44,098 bases of DNA from Nicoletella semolina (GCF_004345745.1 NZ_SLXJ01000017.1:1-44098), one strand, 5' to 3'. Counted from the first letter of the stretch, positions 26,312-36,082 are shown. Numbers and translations are program-made. Notes: generated from the letters alone by a model not told the origin.

Positions 26312-26665
26312 CTACTCAAGAACAATACGATCCTGATTTTTCTGTAATGTTGCTTTACCAATACCTGAGACCTCCGTCAGTTGCTCTAGACTTTGGAACT
26401 TACCATATTTCTCACGGTATTCTACTATCGCCTGTGCCTTCTTCGCCCCAATACCAATTAATTTATCTTGAATTTCTGCGGCACTTGCGAGATTAATGTT
26501 TACACTATTCGCTGCTAGAATAGTATTTGTTACCTCTTCTCTTTTTTGTTCAGCAACACGGCTTTGCACAGATACTTGCTCAGTTGCTAAGCTAGGCTGC
26601 ACAAAACTGAATGCAGAAAATAGTCCAATGAATGTACAAAGTACGGCACGAGTGAATTTTTTCAT
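26312..26665 (-). CDS. comEA: ComEA-family competence DNA-binding protein
   Basis: This is a 117-residue secreted protein. A signal peptide (KKFTRAVLCTFIGLFSAFSF, cut near SLA) is followed by a short linker and a C-terminal helix-hairpin-helix pair: VNINLASAAEIQDKLIGIG and FQSLEQLTEVSGIGKATL. In Pasteurellaceae the homologue ComE1 binds DNA in the periplasm and helps pull it in during transformation. The ATG is preceded by GGAGG. A CRP-S-like site lies about 120 bases upstream, fitting the competence regulon. Confidence 0.9.
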   Translation of the reverse strand: MKKFTRAVLCTFIGLFSAFSFVQPSLATEQVSVQSRVAEQKREEVTNTILAANSVNINLASAAEIQDKLIGIGAKKAQAIVEYREKYGKFQSLEQLTEVSGIGKATLQKNQDRIVLE

Positions 26666-26776
26666 AACGCCTCCTAAAGCAATAAAAAGATAAATAACAA
26701 AAATAAATCATTGTGTGAGATCAAAACACCTGCCTACCTTATCTGTTCTTTGCATAAACACAATTTGCGGACACTA

Positions 26777-26800
26777 TTTTTGCGATCAAGATCGAAAAAA
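26777..26800. promoter_or_regulatory. CRP-S (Sxy-dependent) competence site
   Basis: TTTTTGCGATCAAGATCGAA fits the Pasteurellaceae CRP-S pattern, in which the half-site is TGCGA rather than TGTGA, with flanking A/T runs. CRP needs Sxy to use such sites. It lies between divergent comEA and oapA, about 120 bases from each start. A more ordinary CRP-like half-site, TGTGAGATCAA, is at 26715-26725. Confidence 0.8.
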
Positions 26801-26903
26801 TAGACCGAGGGAAAGGAAAATTTTTCTAAAAACCGTGCCGTTCAGTGAGAAATCCTTTAGAATGTGCTTAATTTTATAATTAAATTCTCTTTTGGAACTT
26901 AAA

Positions 26904-28274
26904 ATGAGCCAGCATAACTCACGCAAAGAGCCGACTTTTGGTTACACAAACGACAAAAATACGGTAGACCCAACACTATCATCACTATCTGAAAACCACC
27001 ACTTGACTCAAAATGATCAAGTGGCAACAAGCGATGAGACAAAAACGGTCTCCATTTCACTTCATTCCAATGCTGCCCCTAATTACACTTTTACCCCCGT
27101 GGTTAAACGCCCTGCTAGTATGCAAGAAAATAAGAATAAGACAGTCCCTTCTCAACCTGTGGTACAAGATACCACTTATCAGTCTGCAAAAACTGGTTTT
27201 AATTTTGCACCTGCTGTCTCAGATGAAGACAAAACGAATAACGCACAAGCAAAGCTGACCAAATCAAATAACACAAATAATGCTGCTCCTGAAGCTCAAC
27301 ACCAAAATGAATCCTCCCCTGTTGAAGAGGTAGCGATGGCTAAATCACCTGAAATTGAACGAGTCATTCCTGCACAAATACAAACTGCGGTAACCAAGAC
27401 AATTTTAACGGATAAAATATCACCAAAATTCCGCCGTTTGTTGGTCGTAATCCTACTCGCCTTAGCATTGCTACTCGTATTCTTCTTTTTAAAACCAAAC
27501 ACGCCTAAAAGCGTGGAACAATTGCAAGAACAAGGCACAACACTACCAATAGAATTCCGCCCTGTTAATGAAGAAGAAGCCAAACGAGCAGAAGAGCAAG
27601 CCAAAGCATTACAGGCGGAACAAAACCAAGTGATTGCACCTTCATCAACGGCTCAAACCACCCCAGACGCTCAAACCTCGCAAGTTGCCGAGCCATCAAT
27701 AGCGATGAATAGCACGCTTGCAGCAGCCGAGCAAACCCAACCAATTGTATTGACACCTCCCCCCTCAGCAACTGAAACGGTACAAAAACCAACCACACAT
27801 ACGAATGTAATCTATCAACCTGAAACAAAAATATCTGAAAATACTAATCAGGCACAACCTACACAACCTAAAAAAGTAGTCAGCCAAACTCAAGAAGATA
27901 AAGCACAACTAGACAAATTGATTAAATCAATCGATAGTAAATCAGTTGATAACAAAGCAACAAAGGTAACCTCTGTTGCGAATGTAAAACCAGCGAAAGG
28001 TTCAACCGCAAGCAGTTCAGCAGCAAACACAAATGCAATAACTACGAAAACCTTAACCGTGTCTAAAGGCGTTTCATTAATGCAAGTGTTCCGTGATAAC
28101 AACCTAAATATCGCTGACGTAAACGCAATGAGTAAAACTAATAAAACGGTCAATAACCTAAAAGCTGGACAATCCGTTACTGTGCATCTAGACAAAAATA
28201 ACCGTGTCGTTGAAATGAATATCGGCTCTGGTAAATTCATTCGCCAAGGCGATGGTAGCTATACGTTTAAATAA
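26904..28274 (+). CDS. oapA: Opacity-associated protein OapA
   Basis: This is a 456-residue protein with a long hydrophilic cytoplasmic N-terminus, one membrane segment at about 175-199 (LLVVILLALALLLVFFF), a low-complexity Gln/Ala/Thr-rich periplasmic linker, and a C-terminal LysM-like OapA domain at about 380-456 (VSKGVSLMQVFRDNNLNIAD...LKAGQSVTVHLDKN). In H. influenzae OapA is needed for colony opacity and aids colonisation. The domain resembles peptidoglycan-associated murein hydrolase activators. I chose the ATG at 26904 (MSQHNSRKEP) over an upstream TTG. A terminator follows directly. Confidence 0.88.
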   Translation: MSQHNSRKEPTFGYTNDKNTVDPTLSSLSENHHLTQNDQVATSDETKTVSISLHSNAAPNYTFTPVVKRPASMQENKNKTVPSQPVVQDTTYQSAKTGFNFAPAVSDEDKTNNAQAKLTKSNNTNNAAPEAQHQNESSPVEEVAMAKSPEIERVIPAQIQTAVTKTILTDKISPKFRRLLVVILLALALLLVFFFLKPNTPKSVEQLQEQGTTLPIEFRPVNEEEAKRAEEQAKALQAEQNQVIAPSSTAQTTPDAQTSQVAEPSIAMNSTLAAAEQTQPIVLTPPPSATETVQKPTTHTNVIYQPETKISENTNQAQPTQPKKVVSQTQEDKAQLDKLIKSIDSKSVDNKATKVTSVANVKPAKGSTASSSAANTNAITTKTLTVSKGVSLMQVFRDNNLNIADVNAMSKTNKTVNNLKAGQSVTVHLDKNNRVVEMNIGSGKFIRQGDGSYTFK

Positions 28275-28283
28275 TATTCATAC

Positions 28284-28313
28284 AAGAGCAACCTTCTCTA
28301 GGTTGCTCTTTTT
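28284..28313 (+). terminator. Terminator between oapA and oapB
   Basis: A perfect 11-bp stem (AAGAGCAACCT / AGGTTGCTCTT) with loop TCTCT runs into five T. It sits ten bases after oapA and about 20 bases before oapB. oapB and waaF would thus be expressed by read-through or from a promoter hidden near the end of oapA. Confidence 0.88.
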
Positions 28314-28334
28314 CTTCAATACATCGGAGAAAAA

Positions 28335-28733
28335 ATGGCTTATTTATCCCTCCCTCTATTAATTTCCACCACTGTGATGCTCTGTTCCTGTGTTGCATTT
28401 GTTTCACCCGCCGAACAGCTAGTTTTACAAGAAAGTCTAACACCACACCAAGCACATAGAGTGGTCGAACACGATCACAAAGTGGAAAAATATCACTGCC
28501 AAAATAACAAAGTTATACAAATCCAACGAACAAAAGCAGGAACAGGTAACACGATTACACTCACATTCAATCAGCGTACACACACTCTTTCTCGTTCAGT
28601 CTCTAAAACAGGTAAACAATACAGCAACATTCGCTGGTTCTGGCGAGAAGAACAAAATAATGAAGGCTCATTACGCAATAACCGCAATCAATTTCTAGCC
28701 AAAAACTGCATTAAAAAGGAGACTGGAAAATGA
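28335..28733 (+). CDS. oapB: OapB-like envelope protein with MliC-type domain
   Basis: This is a 132-residue exported protein encoded right after oapA, as in H. influenzae. It has a hydrophobic signal region with a possible lipobox LCSC (Cys19), then a domain with YHCQNNKVIQIQR and ITLTFNQRTHTL resembling membrane-bound lysozyme inhibitors (MliC). The ending AKNCIKKE supplies a second cysteine for a disulfide. The name rests on synteny and domain type. GGAG precedes the ATG. Its stop overlaps the waaF start (ATGA). Confidence 0.75.
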   Translation: MAYLSLPLLISTTVMLCSCVAFVSPAEQLVLQESLTPHQAHRVVEHDHKVEKYHCQNNKVIQIQRTKAGTGNTITLTFNQRTHTLSRSVSKTGKQYSNIRWFWREEQNNEGSLRNNRNQFLAKNCIKKETGK

Positions 28734-29758
28734 ATATTCTTATCATCAGCCCATCTTGGGTAGGAGATATGATGATGTCTCACGCCCTCTATCAGCAGCT
28801 AAAAACCAACTACCCTCACTGCACCATTGATGTTATCGCTCCCGATTGGTGCCGTCCGCTTCTCTCTCGAATGCCAGAGGTCAATAACGCTATTTCAATG
28901 CCTATTGGACACGGCGAATTTGCCCTCTGTAAGCGGTATCATTTAGCTAAAAATTTGCAAAATCAGTACGATCTCGCCATTGTTTTACCAAATTCCTTCA
29001 AATCAGCGTTTATTCCGCTGTTTGCCAACATTCCTGCTAGACGTGGCTGGAAAGGCGAGATGCGTTATGGTTTGCTCAACGATCTACGCAACAACAAACA
29101 CGAATACCCAATGATGGTACAACGCTATGTCGCATTGGCATTTGATAAAGAAAATATCCCCAATGCCGATAATTTACCTATTCCCAAACCACACCTTTTA
29201 ACTTCCGCAGAACAGATTGCTCAAACGGCTGCAAATTTTTCGCTTCAATCAACCGCTCCTCTCATCGGTTTTTGCCCTGGAGCAGAATTTGGACCTGCGA
29301 AACGCTATCCGCATTATCACTTCGCAACCCTAGCCAAAATGCTGATTGCACAAGGCAAGCAAATCGCACTGTTTGGTTCACCAAAAGATGTAGAAGCTGG
29401 CGAACAAATTCGAGGGTTGCTAAACAAAGAAGAACAAACACATTGCATTAACCTAGCAGGCAAAACAAGCCTAGAACAAGCCATCGATCTGATTGCACAT
29501 TGCCAAGCGATCATCAGTAATGACAGCGGTTTAATGCACATCGCAGCCGCACTTAACAAGCCTCTCGTGGCACTGTACGGTCCAACCAGCCCAAACTACA
29601 CGCCACCACTTTCAGATAACGCCGTTATTATTCGAAAAATCAAAGGCGATCTGATTAAAATCCGCAAAAGCAACCAGCCCAATGGTTACCACCAAAGCCT
29701 AATCGACCTCAACCCTAATGATGTGCTAGAAAAGTTGAATGGGTTATTACAGGCTTGA
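28730..29758 (+). CDS. waaF: ADP-heptose:LPS heptosyltransferase II
   Basis: WaaF adds the second heptose to the inner core of lipopolysaccharide/lipooligosaccharide. The 342-residue GT9 protein begins NILIISPSWVGDMMMSHAL, characteristic of WaaF. It continues with VLPNSFKSAFIPLFANIPAR and GFCPGAEFGPAKRYPHYHF. The ADP-heptose-binding SNDSGLMHIAAALNKPLVALYGPTSP lies in the C-terminal half. The start overlaps oapB, which suggests co-translation with an envelope protein. Confidence 0.95.
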   Translation: MNILIISPSWVGDMMMSHALYQQLKTNYPHCTIDVIAPDWCRPLLSRMPEVNNAISMPIGHGEFALCKRYHLAKNLQNQYDLAIVLPNSFKSAFIPLFANIPARRGWKGEMRYGLLNDLRNNKHEYPMMVQRYVALAFDKENIPNADNLPIPKPHLLTSAEQIAQTAANFSLQSTAPLIGFCPGAEFGPAKRYPHYHFATLAKMLIAQGKQIALFGSPKDVEAGEQIRGLLNKEEQTHCINLAGKTSLEQAIDLIAHCQAIISNDSGLMHIAAALNKPLVALYGPTSPNYTPPLSDNAVIIRKIKGDLIKIRKSNQPNGYHQSLIDLNPNDVLEKLNGLLQA

Positions 29759-29831
29759 AAAGGGCAGCGTGATAAAATACCTAACAAAAATTTCATTTAA
29801 TCTCACCGATTGTAGGAGGAATGTTTATACA

Positions 29832-31709
29832 ATGAATGACTCTTTTTTTAACTCTCTGACTTACGTTCTACCTAGTTTTTTGCTGCACCCACTTTTTTGG
29901 GTTGTAGCAATGTTGTTTTTTGCGATTTGGCAATTTATTCGCAATAAGTTGCGTATGGATATTGTGGCATTGTTGGTGATTGCATTTTTTAGCTTGAGTG
30001 GCATTCTGACCGTGCAAGAAGTGTTTGCTGGACTAAGTGATCCTAATATAGTGTTGATTGCATTGCTATTTGTTGTCGGAGAAAGTTTGGTTCGTACAGG
30101 CATTGCGTATCAAGTCAGTGATTGGTTAATGCGAGTGTCTGGGGCAAATGAAACAAAAGTGTTAATCTTATTGATGCTGTCTATTGCTGGATTGGGTTCA
30201 TTTATGAGTTCGACAGGGATTGTAGCGATTTTTATTCCTGTTGTTTTAGCAATTTGTTCGGGTATGGGGATTTCGCCAAAACGTTTGATGATGCCATTGA
30301 GCATAGCGGGACTTATTAGCGGTATGATGACGTTGATTGCCACACCGCCGAACTTAGTTGCACACTCTGAAATCGTGAAAGCAGGGTTGGAGGGGTTTCA
30401 CTTTTTTAGTTTTACGCCGATTGGTGTCTCTGTTTTAATTCTGGCTATTGGTTATATGTTAATTGCTCGCCGTTGGTTGGATAATGGTGAAGTCATACAG
30501 ACTGAATCACGCAAAAGCTCGTCAATGCCGCAGTTGATTAAAGAGTATCAGTTGGAAGGACGGGCAAAAATGGTGTTGATTACGCCGACCTCGCCATTTG
30601 TAGGGAGAACGATCAATGAGTTGAACTTACGTAGCGAACACAATTTGAATATTGTAGCGATTCAGCGTGTAAAGCATTTTCGCAATATTTCAATGAGTGC
30701 TTATGGTTCAATGACATTACAAGCAAAAGATATTTTGCTCTTGGATATTGGCAGTTCGAGCGGCTATTTTGATCAGCAATGTACTCAATTCCATCTTAAA
30801 CCTATCACGTTAAAAGGGGAGTATTTTTCTGATCACGCTAAATCTGTGGGTATGGCGGAACTTTCGTTGATGCCTGATGTAAGCACGGTTGGTAAAACAA
30901 TTGGCGAACTCCATTTCCGCTCTCGTTATGGATTAAGCGTGGTGGGTTTAAAGCGTAGTGGAGAAATTATTCGAGATGATCTGCTTAACACACCGCTTCA
31001 ATTTGGTGATATTGTGCTGGTGATGGGGGTGTGGAATCAAATTCTTGCATTGGATAATCAAAATAAAGATTTCTTTCTACTTAAAACGCCAGAAGAGAGT
31101 AAGCACGTTGCCCCAGCTATTAACCAAGCTCCGCATGCTATCTTCTCTGTGCTAACAATGGTTATTTTGATGATTACAGGGCTTGTTCCAAATGTGATTG
31201 CAGCCTTAATTGCTTGCCTGATGCTTGGGAAATTTCGCTGCATTGATATTAAAAGTGCCTATGATGCTATTCATTGGTCAAGCCTAATTTTAATCGTGGG
31301 TATGATGCCATTTTCAATCGCTTTGCAAAAAACAGGTGGAGTGGATTTGATTGTTGGAATGCTACTAGAGGTAATGCAAGATATGGGTATACACGGTGTG
31401 CTGGTATTATTATTTGTCCTGACAGCAATCATTGGTGCATTTATTTCTAATACAGCGACCGCTATTTTGATGATGCCTATTGGTATTGCCATTGCACAGC
31501 AATTAAATTATTCGCCGATTCCCTTTGCAATGATTGTCGCCATTTCAGCCTCAGCCGCTTTTATGACCCCAGTTTCATCGCCAGTCAATACGATGGTATT
31601 GTCCCCAGGGGGCTATCGTTTTATGGATTTTATCAAGGTAGGCATACCATTCACGGTATTAGTGATGCTGTTATCTGTCTTTTTGGTGCCGCTGTTATTC
31701 CCTGTCTAA
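29832..31709 (+). CDS. SLC13/DASS-type anion permease with TrkA-C domains
   Basis: This is a 626-residue inner-membrane transporter like E. coli YfbS. About five N-terminal membrane segments include SSTGIVAIFIPVV and MTLIATPPNLVAHS. Two cytosolic RCK/TrkA-C domains at about 240-410 (TPTSPFVGRTINELNLR; MPDVSTVGKTIGELHFRSRYG) follow. A second membrane half ends with SNTATAILMMPIGIA and FMTPVSSPVNTMVLSPGGY. The substrate is unknown; relatives move dicarboxylates, sulfate or other anions. I chose the ATG at 29832 with AGGAGG eleven to twelve bases upstream. The open frame starts further left but overlaps waaF. Confidence 0.85.
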   Translation: MNDSFFNSLTYVLPSFLLHPLFWVVAMLFFAIWQFIRNKLRMDIVALLVIAFFSLSGILTVQEVFAGLSDPNIVLIALLFVVGESLVRTGIAYQVSDWLMRVSGANETKVLILLMLSIAGLGSFMSSTGIVAIFIPVVLAICSGMGISPKRLMMPLSIAGLISGMMTLIATPPNLVAHSEIVKAGLEGFHFFSFTPIGVSVLILAIGYMLIARRWLDNGEVIQTESRKSSSMPQLIKEYQLEGRAKMVLITPTSPFVGRTINELNLRSEHNLNIVAIQRVKHFRNISMSAYGSMTLQAKDILLLDIGSSSGYFDQQCTQFHLKPITLKGEYFSDHAKSVGMAELSLMPDVSTVGKTIGELHFRSRYGLSVVGLKRSGEIIRDDLLNTPLQFGDIVLVMGVWNQILALDNQNKDFFLLKTPEESKHVAPAINQAPHAIFSVLTMVILMITGLVPNVIAALIACLMLGKFRCIDIKSAYDAIHWSSLILIVGMMPFSIALQKTGGVDLIVGMLLEVMQDMGIHGVLVLLFVLTAIIGAFISNTATAILMMPIGIAIAQQLNYSPIPFAMIVAISASAAFMTPVSSPVNTMVLSPGGYRFMDFIKVGIPFTVLVMLLSVFLVPLLFPV

Positions 31710-31748
31710 CAGATTACAGAAAATAGCAAGATTGAATGGCGTTGATAT

Positions 31749-31784
31749 AAGCGGTTACTTTTGACTAAAAAATTACAACCGCTT
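31749..31784 (+). terminator. Stem-loop from inverted uptake-sequence cores
   Basis: AAGCGGTT (31749-31756) and AACCGCTT (31777-31784) form an 8-bp stem around a 20-base AT-rich loop, followed by TTAAAA. It lies 40 bases after the transporter gene. Opposed uptake sequences serving as terminators are known in this family. The T-run is short, so efficiency is uncertain. Confidence 0.6.
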
Positions 31785-31845
31785 TTAAAATGATGCATAT
31801 ATGCTACAATCCTGCTTAATTTTCATATTGATATTGAGAGAGCAA

Positions 31846-33345
31846 ATGAGCAATTTATCGGTAATGTCCCCTTATATGCAGCAGGCAACAGCAGTTCCTA
31901 TGTTACTCTGTGATTTTTATAAAATTACACACCGCAAGCAGTACCCCATTGGCTCACAAGTCATCTACAGCACATTTACCCCTCGCAGTAATGACCTTGC
32001 TCCACATATTGATCGTGTCGTCTCCTTTGGGATTCAAGCGTTCTTACAAAAATATTTAATCAACTATTTTAATCAGAATTTTTTTGCTCGTCCGAAGCAA
32101 GATGTCGTTGAGGAATACACGGATTTTGTAAAGCGTACATTACATATTAATTGCAGTGGATCGCATATTGCTCAGCTACACGATTTAGGCTATCTGCCGT
32201 TAAAAATTAAGTCCATTCCAGAAGGGCTTTCCGTTGGGCTGAAAGTGCCAGTAATGACGATTGAGAATACCCACCCCGATTTCTTTTGGCTGACTAACTA
32301 TATCGAAACGCTCGTTAATGTTTCTTTATGGTTACCTATGACCTCTGCCTCTGTGGCAAGAGTGTATCACAAGACTTTAACTGCATTTGCTCACGAAACC
32401 TGTGAGAATCTTGAGCATATTCCTTTCCAATCTCACGATTTTAGTATGCGAGGAATGAGTTCGTTAGAAAGTGCAGAAGTTTCTGGTGCTGCACATCTTA
32501 TTGCATTTAGAGGAACAGATACCATTCCAGCTATCTCTTACATTGAACATTACTATGGATCTAGCCAACTGATCGGCACATCAATCCCTGCCAGCGAACA
32601 TTCAGTAATGAGTGCACACGGCATTGATGAACTCTCGACTTTCCGCTATCTAATGGCACAATTTCCACACCATATGATCTCAATTGTCGCAGATACCACC
32701 GATTTTTGGCACAATATTTCCGTTAATCTGCCGATATTAAAAGCTGAGATTATGGCTCGCTCCCCACAGGCGAAAGTCGTTATTCGCCCAGATAGCGGAG
32801 AGGCTATGGCAATTTTATGTGGCGATCCAACCGCGACCACTGCCTATGAACAAAAAGGGTTAATTGAATGCTTATGGGATATTTTTGGCGGTCGTCTAAA
32901 TTGCAAAGGCTACAAAGAACTTGATCCTCATATTGGCGTTATCTATGGCGATGGGATTAATTTTGAAAAAATGAGCCGTACTCTTGCAGGGCTAAAAGAT
33001 AAAGGATTTGCTTCTAATAATATTGTCTTTGGCGTAGGATCTCGCACTTATCAAACCCATACCCGAGACACCCTCGGTTTTGCCGTCAAGGCTACCTCCA
33101 TTACCATTAATCATCTCGAAAAAGCCATTTTTAAAAATCCCAAAACAGATAATGGGTTAAAAAAATCTCAAAAAGGGCGAGTAAAAGTGCTGACACTCGA
33201 CCATTATGTTGATGGACTTACGGCAAATGATGATTTTTCTGATGATCTCTTACAGCCTGTTTTTGAGAATGGACAACTGCTCAATCACACTAACTTTGAC
33301 CAAATCCGTGCTAATTTTTTTAGCGAGCTTGAACAAGAGAATTAG
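31846..33345 (+). CDS. nadV: Nicotinamide phosphoribosyltransferase NadV
   Basis: NadV makes NMN from nicotinamide and PRPP, letting the cell build NAD from nicotinamide. In Pasteurellaceae it is the gene that gives independence from V-factor. The 499-residue protein has family segments LCDFYKITHRKQYP, FQSHDFSMRGMSS, AFRGTDTIPAI, IPASEHSVMSAHG, SIVADTTDFWH and VIRPDSGEAM. I used the ATG at 31846 (MSNLSVMSPYM, with GAGAG upstream) rather than the upstream in-frame ATG at 31801. A -10-like TACAAT lies about 40 bases before it. It stands alone before dnaA. Confidence 0.95.
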   Translation: MSNLSVMSPYMQQATAVPMLLCDFYKITHRKQYPIGSQVIYSTFTPRSNDLAPHIDRVVSFGIQAFLQKYLINYFNQNFFARPKQDVVEEYTDFVKRTLHINCSGSHIAQLHDLGYLPLKIKSIPEGLSVGLKVPVMTIENTHPDFFWLTNYIETLVNVSLWLPMTSASVARVYHKTLTAFAHETCENLEHIPFQSHDFSMRGMSSLESAEVSGAAHLIAFRGTDTIPAISYIEHYYGSSQLIGTSIPASEHSVMSAHGIDELSTFRYLMAQFPHHMISIVADTTDFWHNISVNLPILKAEIMARSPQAKVVIRPDSGEAMAILCGDPTATTAYEQKGLIECLWDIFGGRLNCKGYKELDPHIGVIYGDGINFEKMSRTLAGLKDKGFASNNIVFGVGSRTYQTHTRDTLGFAVKATSITINHLEKAIFKNPKTDNGLKKSQKGRVKVLTLDHYVDGLTANDDFSDDLLQPVFENGQLLNHTNFDQIRANFFSELEQEN

Positions 33346-33625
33346 CGTTATATTACTCAAGTGCCTAGACGTCATACGAAGGGGCTTTGCTAGCTCGGTA
33401 ATCACGATTTTTTCGATCACAAGAGGCTATCGCAGAGGAAATTCTAGGCTTTTTCATATTACCGAAATTTAACAAACTATTCTCTTTAGCAAAGAAGTTG
33501 CATTTTTCTCTAAAAAAGCGACCGCTTGTATTTTTAATTGGCGATAAACCGCAAAAATTTACAAGATCTTGAGCCTATTTTCGAGTATTATAGTCGATCT
33601 TATTTTATTCTTTTTGGAGCGAGTT
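33346..33625. other. nadV-dnaA intergenic region
   Basis: This is 280 AT-rich bases with an inverted uptake-sequence core (GACCGCTTGT, near 33522) and no coding sequence I would defend. I found no TTATCCACA-type DnaA boxes, so it does not look like the replication origin. The dnaA promoter must be here; -10-like TATTAT/TATAGT overlaps 33586-33594, but no well-spaced -35 is clear. Confidence 0.5.
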
Positions 33626-34969
33626 GTGTCTTCTCTTTGGTCTGATTGTTTAAGCCATTTACAAACAAAAGTATCGCCTACAGATTACAGCACTTGGTTG
33701 CGTCCTTTGCAGGCAGATTTTCGCCAAGGGGAGCTTGTGCTTTATGCTCAAAATAAATTCGTTGCCGATTGGGTACAAGATAAATTCATTAATGAAATTA
33801 TTGGTTTAGCTCGTTTTCTGCATAAAGATGAGAATCTAAACGTGCTTATTCGAGTTGGAACAAAACCTGCCGAACAGGCTACTCCATCTCGCTCTTCAGA
33901 TAATCAGTCTACAAATACAACTCAAGAAGTCGTTTCGCAGGCTCCACACTCAGGGCTGACAGAATCACTAACCTTTGATAATTTTGTACAAGGTAAGTCA
34001 AATCAATTGGCGAAAGCAGTTGCACAGCAAGTAGCGAGTAACCCTGGAGAAAGCCATTGCAATCCGTTCTCTTTGTATGGCGGCACAGGCTTGGGGAAAA
34101 CTCATTTACTACACGCTGTGGGGAATGAGATTTTGCGTCTCAATCCAAACGCTCGCGTGGTGTATATTCATTCTGAACGTTTTGTACAAGATATGGTAAA
34201 AGCCTTAAAAAGCAACACGATTGAAAACTTTAAAAAATTTTACCGCTCTCTTGATGTGTTGATGATCGATGATATTCAATTTTTTGCCAATAAAGAGGCC
34301 ACGCAAGAGGAATTTTTCCATACCTTTAATTCACTATTTGATCGTAGCCGCCAAATCATTGTTACCTCCGATGTATTCCCTAAAAATATTGAGAACATTG
34401 AGGAAAGAATTCGCTCTCGCTTAAGCTGGGGGGTAAATGCAGCGATTGAGCCACCTGAATTAGAAACCCGTGTAGCCATTTTGATGAAAAAGGCGGAAGA
34501 AAGAGGTATTGTCTTGAGCGAAGAAGTGGCTTTTTTCCTTGGGCAAAAATTGCGAACGAATGTGCGTGAATTAGAAGGTGCATTAAATCGAGTGATCGCT
34601 TGGAGCAACTTTACCAAGCGTCAAATTACCGTTGATGCAGTCAGAGAAGCATTAAAAGATCTTATTTCATCTTATGATCATCTAATTACGATCGAAAATA
34701 TTCAAAAAACCGTTGCCGAATACTACAATATTAAAATAGCAGATATAAAATCAAAAAGTCGCACACGCTCTGTCGCACGACCTCGTCAGATGGCAATGGC
34801 ATTGGCAAAAGAACTCACTAATCATAGCCTACCTGAAATTGGGCGTGAATTTGGTGGTAAGGATCATACCACGGTGATGCACGCCTGTAAGACCATCATT
34901 GAAAAACGTAATAGCGATCCCGTTATACAAGAAGATTATATTCATTTAACACGCAAACTTTCGTCTTAA
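33626..34969 (+). CDS. dnaA: Chromosomal replication initiator DnaA
   Basis: DnaA is an AAA+ ATPase that opens the replication origin. The 447-residue protein begins [12 protein letters not shown], like the E. coli N-terminus. It has Walker A GGTGLGKT at about 152-159, Walker B in [10 protein letters not shown], the arginine-finger region, and the C-terminal box-binding signature [19 protein letters not shown]. The start is GTG at 33626, six bases after GGAG. Longer in-frame extensions upstream are not conserved. It leads the dnaA-dnaN-recF operon. Confidence 0.97.
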   Translation: MSSLWSDCLSHLQTKVSPTDYSTWLRPLQADFRQGELVLYAQNKFVADWVQDKFINEIIGLARFLHKDENLNVLIRVGTKPAEQATPSRSSDNQSTNTTQEVVSQAPHSGLTESLTFDNFVQGKSNQLAKAVAQQVASNPGESHCNPFSLYGGTGLGKTHLLHAVGNEILRLNPNARVVYIHSERFVQDMVKALKSNTIENFKKFYRSLDVLMIDDIQFFANKEATQEEFFHTFNSLFDRSRQIIVTSDVFPKNIENIEERIRSRLSWGVNAAIEPPELETRVAILMKKAEERGIVLSEEVAFFLGQKLRTNVRELEGALNRVIAWSNFTKRQITVDAVREALKDLISSYDHLITIENIQKTVAEYYNIKIADIKSKSRTRSVARPRQMAMALAKELTNHSLPEIGREFGGKDHTTVMHACKTIIEKRNSDPVIQEDYIHLTRKLSS

Positions 34970-34978
34970 GGAATTGTT

Positions 34979-36082
34979 ATGCAATTTACTATTTCTCGTG
35001 AACAATTACTCAAACCATTACAGCAAGTATGTGGCGTGCTAAGCAGTCGCCCAACTCTGCCTGTTATCAATAATTTACTATTGGAAATTGATGGCACACA
35101 ACTTTCAATGACAGGGACAGATTTAGAAGTAGAATTAACCACCCAAGCAGAGCTTGCACAAGCGGTCAGTTCCAGCGGAAAATTTACCATTCCAGCGAAA
35201 AAGTTTCTTGATATTTGCCGTAGCCTACCAGAAGATAGTTTAATTTCTGTTCAATTTGAACAAGATCGCGTATTAATTCGTGCCGATAGAAGCAAATTTA
35301 ATTTAGCTACACTACCAGCTTCAGACTACCCAAACTTGATGGATTGGAATCCTGAAGTGGATTTCTCTATTGAACAATCCACGCTTGCTCGACTTATTGA
35401 GGCAACACAGTTTTCTATGGCAAATCAAGATGCTCGTTATTTCCTCAATGGAATGAAATTTGAAACAGAAGGTAATCTATTACGAACTGTCGCCACAGAC
35501 GGACACCGCTTGGCGGTTTGTACGATACCTCTGACACAAGAGCTACTCACTCACGCAGTGATTGTGCCACGCAAAGCGGTACTCGAACTGGCGAGGCTTG
35601 TTAATGCAACCGATGAAACTATTCGCCTTGAAATTGGTACAAGCAATTTACGTATTTCAATGAATGGGATTGTATTCACCTCAAAACTGATTGATGGACG
35701 TTTCCCTGATTATCGCCGTGTATTGCCCCGCAATGCAGATCGTATTTTGGAAGCAGATGCAGAATTGCTGAAAAAAGCGTTAGTGCGTGCGGCTATTCTC
35801 TCAAATGAACGATTTAGAGGTGTGCGTCTAACACTTAGCTCAAATTTACTCAAAATAACAGCAAACAATCCAGAACAAGAAGAAGCCGAAGAAATTATTG
35901 ATGTATCTTACCAACACGATGATATGGAAGTTGGTTTTAATGTGAGCTATTTATTAGATGTATTAAATACGCTTAAATGCGAGCGTGTGCGTGTGAGTTT
36001 AGTTGATGCAAACTCAAGCTGTTTGATTGAAGATTGTCAAAACAATACCGCAGAATATGTGATTATGCCGATGAGATTATAA
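34979..36082 (+). CDS. dnaN: DNA polymerase III beta sliding clamp
   Basis: This is a 367-residue beta clamp (E. coli 366) that encircles DNA and tethers polymerase III. It contains QVCGVLSSRPTLPVINNLL near the N-terminus, DGRFPDYRRVLP in the middle and the C-terminal VIMPMRL, which ends the family. It starts nine bases after dnaA. An uptake-sequence core (ACAAGCGGTC) lies inside the gene near 35160. Confidence 0.98.
   Translation: MQFTISREQLLKPLQQVCGVLSSRPTLPVINNLLLEIDGTQLSMTGTDLEVELTTQAELAQAVSSSGKFTIPAKKFLDICRSLPEDSLISVQFEQDRVLIRADRSKFNLATLPASDYPNLMDWNPEVDFSIEQSTLARLIEATQFSMANQDARYFLNGMKFETEGNLLRTVATDGHRLAVCTIPLTQELLTHAVIVPRKAVLELARLVNATDETIRLEIGTSNLRISMNGIVFTSKLIDGRFPDYRRVLPRNADRILEADAELLKKALVRAAILSNERFRGVRLTLSSNLLKITANNPEQEEAEEIIDVSYQHDDMEVGFNVSYLLDVLNTLKCERVRVSLVDANSSCLIEDCQNNTAEYVIMPMRL

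Noticed and set aside
29821-29835. Four-codon leader peptide overlapping the SLC13 transporter start
   Set aside because: Its ATG directly abuts AGGAGGA, leaving no space for initiation. The site serves the ATG at 29832.
33346-33625. oriC beside dnaA
   Set aside because: No TTATCCACA-like boxes or AT-rich 13-mer array is visible. In this family the origin is often not next to dnaA.
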